Assembly: GCA_023374025.1 (NCBI GenBank)
Contig: SIJG01000063.1
Span: 813,445 to 877,444 of the forward strand
DNA: 64,000 nucleotides
Origin: Heterodera schachtii
Taxonomy: Eukaryota; Nematoda; Chromadorea; Rhabditida; Heteroderidae
Direction of reading: 5' to 3'
Position numbers and translations under genes: made by a program
Shown: piece by piece, positions 33,301-44,500 of the stretch
Numbering within the stretch: position 1 is the stretch's first letter
How the letters are laid out: each line of letters opens with the position of its first letter
The notes under the pieces: model-generated
What the model was told of the DNA's origin: nothing
Seen by the model: the letters and a program-made list of their open reading frames with translations, nothing else
Database searches by the model: none

Positions 33301-36300
33301 AATGATGGAGAAATTGGAAAAGATAGCTGTTGAAATAATTATAAAAAAAGATGAAAAACAACAGCAATTTAAATGTCGAAAGGGCATAAAAACAGAAAAA
33401 AATTTCGAAAATGTCATTAAAGAGATAATTGGAGAGGAGAAATTGGACGTTATAAAACCAAAATTAGATGATTTAATGGAATTTAAAGAATTTGTCAAAA
33501 CTCCGAGAGAAATTGCCCACATTTCACGCAGTGAAATTGAAAAAGCAGTCCCACAAAAATATGCAAATGAATGGCATTTGTTCAATTTGCTGTTTTCATT
33601 TGGGACACGAATTGTGGCATATGTCCATGGGAAAAGTGTGAACGGCACAAATGCCAACGGAGAAATTGATGAAGAATCGGATGCTATTGGCCACAAAAGA
33701 ATCCAAGCATTTTTCACTGTCATCAAATGTTTTGAGCTTCCGGAATGGGCCAACATATTTAGGTGAAAATTAAAATGTTAATTAGTCGGAAGAGATTATT
33801 AGGAAAACATAAAATGAAATTAGCCAACTGAATTTTAATTGGGTTTTCTTTTTATTCTGTTTCGTTATAAAAATAACTCAAGACAAAAATTGTTTTATAC
33901 CCATTCACTGCACCGATTATAACTTTTTGATCATTTACTAAACGATTTTATTATTTATATAAAAACATTAATTAATTAATTTCTTCTTATTTATTAAAGC
34001 ATTTTTGACTCTTTGATCAAATTCGAAGTGATCTCTTCAAAAGAAGCAGAACAAAATGACCAAACAGTGCCTAATGTTTTTGGCATATCAATTAAAAAAC
34101 ATAAGATCAATTATTATTTTTGGTATAGAGGAGAACCAACAGACCATAAAAGAATTTCAAAGCGTAAATTTAAAAAATGGAATTTTGAAAGAAAAATTAT
34201 TATATGAAGCGGAATAATATATTAATAAACTTAATACAATAATAAAATTTAATAGAATAATACAATAATAAATTAAAAAACCCTAAAATTTAAACGGAAT
34301 AATATAATAATAAATTTACAAAATCATAACATAAATCATTTTTCAAAATTAATTGATAAAAAATTTTGAGACAATACAAAAAAATTATGGTGGACTAATT
34401 AATTATTATTATTTATTGTTTAAATATGGTATTTATAAAAATATTTTCAGAAAATTTCATAATGTTGAAAGGCTTACATGAGCAAAGGTTGTCAATATAT
34501 GAAGCAATTGAAATGTTTAAATTATTTCATCACAAAGCTGAACGCCCGAGGGCAACTTCAACACGATCAAAAATCATTAAGGATTTGGTAGATAAGATTT
34601 GGAAAAATGAATTCAGCACTTCAAATCGGGAAATTATGTTTTGGCAATTTTTTCAACATATTACATCAAATTTCATGAGCATGGTTACCAAAAATGCAAT
34701 CAAAATTGAAGCATATATGAGTGTTGATGAGAACAAACTTCAAACGGATGTTTTAAAAAATGTGAAAAATAAAATGGATATACATTTTGAGGAAATGTGA
34801 GTGATTTTTTTTTGCTAATATTTTTAATTTCTAATAAACTTTAAAATTATTTGCCTTTTAAGGCGAACAAAATGGGACGATATCATTTCAGAAGAGGCAA
34901 AAATTGAACAGATGAGCAATATTCGATATGATTTGGCAATAAACTTTGAATTCAACCCGAGCAAAGGTGAGAAAATACACAGCGAAAAAATGAAACCAAA
35001 AAAGGGCTGCTCAAAATCTTTTAGAAATTTCAACAAAAAAAAAAATTCAAACAAATAACAGAAATTTTCATCAAATTCCCAATGAAATTGAGCATTGATA
35101 TTCAAGTTCCCCCCCCCCCCCCCCCCTATTCTTTACCATTAAAATGAATGAAATGAAATGAAATTATTAAGAAATCCGTGACCGAGTCAAGTCAATGGAT
35201 TATGATAAAAAATTCAATAATGTGAAAGAAATTGATGAATTTTTAAACAGTGAACAATTACCCATCATAAAGAATCTTGTACAAATTGAAAGTGTCAAAT
35301 ATAAATTCGACACTGAAAATTCATTGGATAAATTAAGAGAATTGAACGAAACTATTAATGTACAAGAATCTGAATTGGAAAAAGAAGAAAAAGAACGAAA
35401 AAAGATCGAATACAACAGATTGACAAATGAGAAGGAAAAAGAAAATTTACGAAAAGTAATTAAACAAAAGATTGGACAAATAGAAGCAGAAAAAGTGCAG
35501 AAACAAAAATTGGAAAAACAATTGAAAAATGAAAAAGTTAAAATGGAAAAAGAAGAAAAGAGCAAAATGGGAGCAAATATTAAAGCATTTATAGAAGTGA
35601 TCGAACAAATAAAAAGGAAAAGCAATGAAACAATTACATCGGACGATAAAAAAGCTCTGCAAAATTTGTGTACATTCACCAAATTATATGCCAAGCATAA
35701 TGATACAATTAAAATCATTAAAACCAATTTGAAGCAAAAGATAAGTGAACAAAAGAAGCCTAATAATGGTAGAAAGGGAATAATGGAAAAAATATTCTCT
35801 ATGAAAACAAAAACAAATGAAGAACAAATGCTGGAAAAAGTGGAAAAACTACAAGCAAAACACAAGGATATTGTGGAGAAAATTTTAGAAATTAAAGAAA
35901 ATTATGGAACGAATTTGTTGGATATTGCGAACGAATTTTGTACTGAGGAAGAAATTGGAAAAGAAAAAGTGGATGAAGAAAATAAAGCCACAATTGGGAC
36001 CAAATCATCATCATCATCATCATCAAAGCAGAAGCAAAATAAAGAAACGGAAGAAGAAAAATTGCTAAATGAAATAGATCCAATTGAAAAAAACAAAATT
36101 ATGGACAAATTGGATATATTCAAGGACCAGAAAGAATTAACGAAAGTAATTGAAAATTTGAAAAGTTTGGATAAAGAATTAGCAGAACCAAATGAACGGG
36201 AAAGCCAAATTAACATAGAATTGGAAGGAATTGAGAGAGAAAAGGAAAAAATGGAAAAAGAAAATACTAAATTGCTAAATGAAATAGATCAAATTGTAAA

Positions 36301-36971
36301 AAACGGAATTATGGACAAATTGGATATATGCAAGGACCAGAAAGAATTAATGATAGTAATTAAAAATTTGAAAAGTTTGGATGAACAATTAGCACAACTA
36401 AATGAACGAGAATGCCAAATTAACATCGAATTAGAAGGAATTGAGGTAGAAAAAGAAAAAGTGGAAAAGAAAAATGCAAGAGAACAAGCAAAAAAAGAAG
36501 CACATATTATTATTGACATAGAATTGGAAGGAATTGAGGGAGAAAAGGAAAAAGTGGATATTGAAATTGAAAAATGGAAAAATCAAATAGATCAAATTGA
36601 AAAAAACGGATTTATGCAAGAATTGGAGGAAGAGATTGAGGCGTATAAGAGGGAAGTTGAGACCAAAAAGAACGAGGAAAAATTAGCGAAAACAATGGAA
36701 AATTTGAAAAATATGATGGACCAATTAGAAGAATTATGTGTGAAAACAGTTGCAAAACTATGCAAACAGGAAAGCCAAATTAACCAACAATTAGAAAGAG
36801 TGGCAAATCAAATTGCAAAATTGGACAACGAAATCAAAACGAACATAGAAAAAGCAAAAAAAACTGGCGGAAATTATTTGGGAAGAGCTCAAAAAAATGA
36901 AAGAGCATTTTGCCAAAGAATTGGAGGCAGACAATTCAAATGTTGGAGAAGGCGACAAAGAAATCGCTTGA
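30365..36971 (+). CDS. P1: giant secreted coiled-coil protein, about 1,520 aa
   Basis: Not a family I recognise. Exon 1 (30365-30430) encodes signal peptide MIFSQMIIFLSIILCFSSMV. Exons follow at 30480-30931, 30981-31016, 31079-31200, 31633-32085, 32308-32465, 32822-32968, 33035-33762, 34000-34163, 34451-34796, 34863-34966 and 35172-36971. All have GT-AG ends and consistent phases. The N-terminal ~900 residues are mixed helical with conserved landmarks (FGAILSAEIGGP, TYRRVWRQMILHLS, FSFGTRIVAYVHGK). The last exon encodes a Lys/Glu-rich coiled coil of ~600 residues with a Ser run and repeated blocks such as KNKIMDKLDIFKDQKEL. No transmembrane segment is seen in the native frame. An A8 run at 36856-36863 shifts frame just before the conserved C-terminus (IWEELKKMKEHFAKEL); unshifted reading ends at 37213 with an unlikely hydrophobic tail. 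Role unknown; the secreted, tandemly duplicated, fast-evolving nature would suit an effector, which is inference. Confidence 0.75.
31240..31609. mobile_element. 370-bp MITE in P1 intron 4
   Basis: The left end GGTGCTGAGTCTTTACTTAA and right end, read inverted, GGTGCTATGTCATTACTTAA form terminal inverted repeats. The target duplication ATTTTTT (7 bp) is at 31233-31239 and 31610-31616. A second inner inverted pair includes AAATTTGGTCGTTACTT. The matching introns of P2 and P3 are only about 55-65 bp, confirming insertion. One end of the same family is in the X1/X2 spacers at 4395 and 8748. Confidence 0.85.
35109..35126. repeat. Poly-C run in P1 last intron
   Basis: Eighteen consecutive C, about 45 bp before the last-exon acceptor. 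The same intron of P3 has nine C at 61742-61750. A homopolymer this long may be length-variable or mis-assembled. Confidence 0.8.
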
Positions 36972-38590
36972 GATTTCTCGCGATGGATCTGATGCCATTG
37001 AGATTTTATTCTTTTTTCTGTTGGTATTTTTCATCCTTTGGCTTTATCCTCTGTTTTGGTCTTTCTGTTGGGAAATTTCATTTTATTTTTCCATTTTGGG
37101 ACTTAAATATTTTGTATCTGTTAAGTGAAGCTGCTCCGGGTATTAGGAAAAAACCAGGGAATCTGAGCCCAAACCACAGAAATTTAGTTAGTTTAACTGA
37201 AACATTTAATTGAAAAAAATGAAAAAATAATTAATTTTATATGAAAATCAAGAAAACAGGGAATAAAAAAAATGAAATGTTTTGGGACAAAAAACTCCTG
37301 GGGAAATCTCCGTTGCAGCAGAACACTTTTGGTTTCTTTTTTTTTTTGTGGTTTTGCATTTTATCACTTTTGTATTTCATTTTTATTGATAGGGCTGGCA
37401 ATTTTATATAAAAAAATTCGCAAAATATGTAATTAAAATATGTAAAAAAAAAAAAATCACGAAATATGTAAGAAATATGTACAAAACCCAAAATATGTTA
37501 CCATATAATTTTTAAAATGGTTATTTTTTTGGAAAAAATTCTTCGTAAAGGGTGAAATAGGTACAAATACCATAAAATGACCTAAATAAACTTAGAATCA
37601 CATTTTTGTCGTTAACAAATCGCATTAAAAATTATAAAAATGTTCCCGTAAAATTATGTTTCAAATTTCATAAACTGATTTAAATGGACATTTAGATAAT
37701 TAGCTATTTTTAAACAATTAATTGATTTTTCTAACATTTAAATGAAAAAATAGGCTTAAAATTACCCTTTAGTACTTCAAAAATTAATTTTTGATATATT
37801 ATTTTTTAAAAAAAAATTCGATTTTTTGAGGATACATTTTCAAAAAAAATTTTAAATTTTTCACAAAAATTTCAATAATTCTCGAAAATCCTCAAAATAT
37901 GTAAAAAAAAAACGAAAATATGTACGAAAAATTGCGAAATATGTACGAAAAAGTCCAAAATATGTATTAAATATGTACATATGTAATATGTAGAAAAATC
38001 CCAAAATATGTAAATAAAAGTCCCAACTTTTGTTCGCAAACACAAAAAAGAAAGTGTTAGTTTTTCCCACTAATTAGGCTATGGAGAATCCAGGAAAAAA
38101 AATATGTATTTACATAAAATTAGCAGCCCTACTAATAAGTGAAAGGATGTTAAAATTTGCATTCATTATTTTATATCCAGTGACTATTAATTAGTGCTTT
38201 TTATTTTAAATATTTATTTATAAAATATTTTTGTTTAAATAATTTTTACAAGACTGTAATATCATAAATTAATGTTTTTGTGCCGAAAAAACTATACACG
38301 ACATTTTTAATTGAAAACAATAAAATAAATGATAAACACATTGTTGGACGATTAATTTTTATTTAATAATGTAAAAGCTATGAAATCCAATTTATTTTTA
38401 TATTTCAAGATATCTTTTTAATTTAATATAGTTGCAGAATTTGTTTTAAGCTTGTCATCAGTTAACCCAAAATTTGGAATTTTAGAGTAGGCCTAAAAAT
38501 AAGGCAATAAAATTTATTAAGTAATTTTAAATTTTGAAAATTAAAATGAATTATGTGCATACCATAAACTGTGATACATATCTCAATAAA
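36972..38590. other. P1 3' flank and intergenic region
   Basis: The P1 3' region (to about 37400) is conserved downstream of P2 and P3 (ATTTTATTCTTTT, GTGAAGCTGCT, CCCAGCAGAACA-type motifs), probably 3' UTR. Beyond it lies a transposon-like segment at 37390-38131, then the flank shared with 18900-20040 downstream of galA. Confidence 0.5.
37390..38131. mobile_element. Probable hAT-like element without clear target duplication
   Basis: It starts TAGGGCTGGCAATTTTATAT and ends ATAAAATTAGCAGCCCTA, inverted ends with mismatches. The interior repeats AAATATGTA(A/C). The 8 bp on each side do not match, so the ends may be eroded or recombined. It belongs to the same family as the element at 43937-45184. 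Confidence 0.55.
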
Positions 38591-41500
38591 TTAGGTCTTT
38601 AAAATGCATTTATCTGCCGGTATACAATTCATCTCCACATCAGTATCAGTTAACATTTCGATGTCAGAGCTTTCCGGCTAAAACAATTATAATAAAATTA
38701 CCGTATACTTTATTAGGAGTCCTGGTTTTTTGGCACCAAAAACCGCAAAAATCGGTTTTTGTTAAAAATTTCCATAATATATAGGAATCTATTCGATTAC
38801 TGTAATGTGATTGTGCGTAACACAGTATATATATTTTGGTTCCCGGTGATCTATTGGACCTAGTAACTGTATTCTATAGGCTTGTATGAATTACAGTAAT
38901 GTGTTCAATTACTGTAATGTATTGGATATCATCATGATCTATTGGACATACATAGTAATTGCATTCTATAGGCTTGTATGAATTACAGTAATTTGTTCAA
39001 TTACTGTAATGTATTGGATGTCATCATGATCTATTGGACATACATAGTAATTGTATTCTATAGGCTTGTATTAATTATTACAGTAATTTGTTCAATTACC
39101 GTAATGTATTGGATGTCTTCAATCTGGACCGCTTCTGCTGCTGGGCAGCACGTAAGCAAAGCTCCATGTATGTCGTTTGTAATGTGTTGGCCGTTTATTT
39201 GAAGTTCTACACCAATCTTGTTGCTTGCCGCCGAATTCAGCGCAATTATGAATTTGAGTTCAAATTGTTTGACCGAATTTGGTGTCACAGTATCTGAGTG
39301 CTCTTCTTGCACCATGGTGCCCAGCGTATAATTTACGATTGTCCGCCATGCCTTTGTCTGCAATTTTCCAGATAATGAAATGGGTGCTTTTAAAAAAAAT
39401 CACATAAATTTATTTTCATAAATTTTATAAAATAATTTTTTTTTTAAATTGTTCGCCATTTTTATGTAATGATCAAAAATTGTAATGGACGTATAATTAA
39501 TGGACAGGGAACTGGGAACTTTTTGTTCTGAAAACGAAAAAATTTTAGAGGAGGTTGTCTTGATTAAAACTTTCAATTTTTATGGGCTTAATATTGGTTT
39601 TTATTAATCATTTAATTGGGCAAGCAAAACGCAAGAAAAAAAAGCAATTACTGTTGCCCCTGTTTAGTAGATAGAGACCGGACGTGATCGAGATCCCGCG
39701 GGATTTCTTCGGGATCTCGCGGGATTAAATTCGGGATCCCGACCTCGGGATCCGTCCCGAGCCATTTTTAAAATTCATCGGGATTGATCGGGATCGGGAT
39801 TTCATCGGGATCCCGAATCGGGATCCCTCCCGACCATTTTACCAATCCCGCGGGATCCCGCGGTACTGTTGGCCCTGTTTAGTTCAATATTTTTGTGATT
39901 TTTATTCACTAAAATTCCCTGCCCAAAATTTCATACATACATCTGGTTCGCGTAAACCGAAAGACAGCCATTTACCGGCGTACAAATAGATCTGATTCAC
40001 TGTTGTGCCGACTGAAAATGTAATATTGTAGAACAATTTTCAAAAAAAAATTTTACTCTTATTTTACTGTATAAAAAAATGAATGGCCATAAAATTAAAA
40101 AATCGTCACTTTTTTCTATTTGGTTTCTAATTATTAAATTATTATTATTTTTTTTATTTTAATTTTGGGTTGACATTTGGTATATGTTGGTTTTGCGGGG
40201 AGCTGAGCACAAATCTGACCATCGATCTGGACCAATTAATTCATAATCCCTGAAACCCAAACTTGATCAAAAAACCGAAACTTGAAAAATGTGAATTTTC
40301 GACTTTTTCAAATCCGTGCCCTGCCCATTGATTTTTTTGGCACCACTCACAAATATTATCAACTTCAAGCGCATCGTTTAAAAGGTTGAACCGCATCCAG
40401 GCACTCGCGTTCAGCTGTTTGGCCAACGGCACATTCACAATAACATAAAATGTGCCCGTTCTGCTGAGTGTTTGGTTGATTTTCAAGTATTTGACACGCG
40501 TCCATTCAATTCGTTTTGATTCCATTTGAAGAGTAAAATGATTCCAAACTAAACATTGACATGAAAATTGGAAAAAAATTATTGAAAAATGCGCTTTTTT
40601 AAATAAAATTCATAAAATTCTCAAATTTTCCACCCCTCCCCCCCGCCCCGGCGGTGCCGGTAAAGAAATTTATTTTTAATTACGCCCAAAACTCATTAAA
40701 TTGTTGGCCATTTGAAAGGGTTATAGAATCAGCAGTGATTTGGTCGAAAATTTTTTATTAAACAAACGTCACGGACAAAAAAAAAGGATTTAAAAAAAAC
40801 ATTTTATATACACATTTTTGATAGCAAATTTTTTTTATTAAAAAAAATTTAAAGGACTTTTGCTTACTATAGGGCCGACAGGCGCCGTCTGAGTGAAAAA
40901 TTTTGTAATTTTGTATAAAATTGTTTTAACAAATAGATAATAATATCTTATGGCTTTTTGACAAAATTTTTGAAGAAATAAAAATTAGGTATATTGTTTT
41001 TTGGGGAGCGATACGGTACTCTTCCGGGGGGGTGGGGGTGGCGGCGGGGTAATTTTTATTATTGTTTTTTGTAAATTTCAATTTTCTTATTTATTCCAAC
41101 AGTATTTTAAGCCAAAAAATCACCTGTTTCATTAGCATCAGATGGATCAGCTTGCTCTACCCTAATATCATTGACAGTAAGCGTAGCTTCGGGAACACGC
41201 TGTGGGGGCAGACATGAGACAACAAAAAATGGTCATGCATCCAACCAGTAGTAGGGATTTTCCCGGGAGTTACCCAAAATCATGGCTCTAATTTTTTTTT
41301 GATCGACCCGGCCCGAACCCCTACTTTTTTCTCGAAACCCCAGAGAACCCAGATCCCAACAAAAATTTCTCAAAAAAATGTTAAGCGACGAAGCAGTAGT
41401 GACTAATGGGCCAAATGAAAAAGCATTAATTGGCCCAACAATGAAGCAAGCACCCGCTAACGGTGTTGGGATGGGTCATCGGTTAAGAGCCTTGGATAAT

Positions 41501-44500
41501 ATAAAATGCAAATTGAACCAAAATTAATTGATATATCCACTAGCTCTTAAGATTTATTAGTTATTCTTTAAAATTGCAAAAAATTTCATTGACTTGCAAA
41601 AAGGTTATAGCAAAAAAAAAAAATCCTGTGAAATTTTATGACCGTAATTTAATATTAAAAATGGTCATTACAAAAAAAGGAAAGAATTGAAAATACAGAA
41701 TATTTCACATATCAACGGTTTATATAAACGGACAATAATCGTTGATATGTGAAATACTACGGCATTTTTAATTATTTCCTTTTTTTTTGTAATGACCATT
41801 TTTGCCCACTTTTTTGTAATGACCATTATTACATCTTTTTTTTTTTCTAACGACTCGTCATGCTCTCTATGATCGACGACTTCATTTCCTACCCAAAATT
41901 TTCACGGCTATAAAAAAATAAAAAAAAATAAAATATTAAAATTAATTTACCACTTGAATGTGGTCAATTCTCCATGGCGGTGTTGGCGTTGCCGAAGGTC
42001 GTTTTCGTGTCACATGGTATGGGCACAGTTTAATGTACACATCGTCATGAAATGATATTCGGCCATAGAAGCTGTTCTTGGCCATCAAAATTTGCAATGA
42101 TAAAGGTTTTTTTTGATGATATTTTCAATGAATCGTTTTGGATTGGCCCTTTCTGACAGCTTTCCTCCTTAAAATGGAAAAAAATATTTTTTTTTTTATT
42201 TTTATAAATTTTTGGTTAAGCCAAAGGTTATAGCTGTCCTTTTTATATCAGCTTTGTTTGTAGAAGAAAAAAAGCTATTTATGATCCAAAAGTTCTTGTT
42301 CCGATGTTTTGGTAAAATTCCGCAACAAATCGTCTTTTTAATTAAACCGACAAAATGTCTTAATTTTTATCATATGTATAAGCAAATGTTCACCTGTAAA
42401 TTTTTTAAAGAAAATTTTCGTAAATTCAAATTCTTTATTTTTTTATTATTTAAAATTCAATTTAAAAGATATTAAAAAAAATTATTGACTCACAAAGGAG
42501 AGCTTGTGTTCACAGAAAAACTCTTTTCCATCATCACCAGCATCAACTTTGAACTCCATTTCGGCAATAAGATCAGCTTAAATAATATATAAAACATATA
42601 TTTATTCATTTTTAAATTGTGAAAAACTATTATTTTAAAAACATGCTTTTCGTTTTTTTTTATTCTTCAAAATATGAAACCAATATAATGGGTTTTTTTT
42701 AATTTACCAATAAAAAGGTAAGTTTAAAAAAAATTCAGGCTGTCGGTAAAAATTTTTAAAAATTTATTTATACAAAAAATATAATAATATTTTTTTTCAA
42801 AGAATTTCTTGAACTCATAAAAAACGAATTTCTTCAAAAATGGTCCATACAAAAAATATTATTTTATTATTTAACAACAAACACTTAACACTTTTTGTTG
42901 CATTCCGGTGAGCTGTGCCACAATTTGACAGTAATTTTTTCGCTGGGTTTTTGCTTATAATTACTAATCACAATGAGGTCGCCGTAATTTAAAGGATCTT
43001 CCAGTGCCACAATAATTTGATCTCCCTTTTTTACCTAGAAAATAAATAAATTAAAAATTAAAATTAAATAAAAAAACATTATTTAAAACTACAATTGGTG
43101 GTGGCACATGCAGTTTCGGCGAATCCAATAAAATGGCATCACCAATGACCTAAAAAATTAATTTATATTACCAATATACATTAGTAGAATGATAAAGAAA
43201 ATTACTAAATTAATTAGCAGAATAAATCAAAAAAAATTAATAATTTTAATATTAATAAGGAAATTTTTTTTTCAAAAAGATTCGATCGCTAAAGGTAATT
43301 TTTTTTAAAGTTTAAAAAATCAATATATCATATTATTAGAATGCTAATATTTAAAACCTGATTAATTTATAGAATAAGAAAACTTTAGTCAAAAAATTGT
43401 GTAATTTTGTACATTGTAAAAAAATTAATTAATTTATGAATGAATTAGAAGAAGAATTAATTAAAATTCATTAATTAATTGATTTAAAATAGTAATTAAT
43501 TAAAATTCATCAATTAATTAATTTTTATGTTAATACTAACATTAAATTTATATCTAAAATTATTTCTGTCAAAAATTTGCTTATAAAAAATCATTTCATG
43601 AATGATTAGATTTTATTTTCGGCCACAAAAAATTCGTAAAAATTTAGAGAGCGATTGTTAGAGTTTTGCCAAGTTTTATTAATTAAAAAAATAAATAAAT
43701 AAGAAAACAATTATTGTTTTTTTACCTTAACATATTCAATTTCACATAATGGCATATCATCAGTGTAATTTGGTAAAATGCGCTCTCCATTAAACAAAAT
43801 CACATAATGTTCAGTGAAGTTGAAAAGCAATTCAAAAACATTGCTATTTGTTGGCTGAATTGTCGTTGTATTTCTGTCCACATTATGTGTTTTATTGGAT
43901 CCAATGTCCTTAATTATATGTGGTTGTAATTAATTAATAGTAGAGATCGACATTTTGAAAAAAGCCTGGACCTGGACCTGGATCCAGGAAAAATCCAGGT
44001 CCAGGAAAAATCCAGGCTCCTCGAGACCTGGATCCAGGCCTGGACCTGATTCCATGTTGGACCTGGACCTTGATTTCCTGGACAAAAATCCAGGAAAATC
44101 CAGGTCCAGGAAAAATCCAGGCTCCTCGAGACCTGGATCCAGGCCTGGACCTGGATTCCATGTTGGACCTGGACCTTGATTTCCTGGACAAAAATCCAGG
44201 AAAATCCAGGTCCAGGAAAAATCCAGGCTCCTCGAGACCTGGATCCAGGCCTGGACCTGGATTCCATGCTGGACCTGGACCTTGATTTCCTGGACAAAAA
44301 TCCAGGAAAATCCAGGTCCAGGAAAAATCCAGGCTCCTCGAGACCTGGATCCATGCCTGGACCTGGATTTTTTGAAATTTGTTTTAAAAATCAAAAAAAT
44401 GTTTGAAACAATTATTTATTTGCTTAGAAGCATCTAAAAATATCTAATTAATAATAATAATGGGTTTTTAAATTTATTTAATCTGTTTTTGAAAACTTGA

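Noticed and set aside
35200..35865. 221-codon minus-strand frame opposite the P1 coiled coil (and similar ones in P2, P3)
   Set aside because: Antisense shadow of a Lys/Glu-rich coding exon; gives Phe/Ser-rich nonsense.
36972..37213. Hydrophobic C-terminal tail of P1 as a membrane anchor
   Set aside because: It arises only after the A8 frameshift; in P2 and P3 the conserved C-terminus ends in the other frame and the tail matches their 3' untranslated DNA.
43914..44406. Several overlapping open frames rich in Ser/Arg/Pro/Gly on both strands
   Set aside because: Caused by the 106-bp tandem repeats inside a hAT-like element; the repeat length keeps all frames open on both strands.
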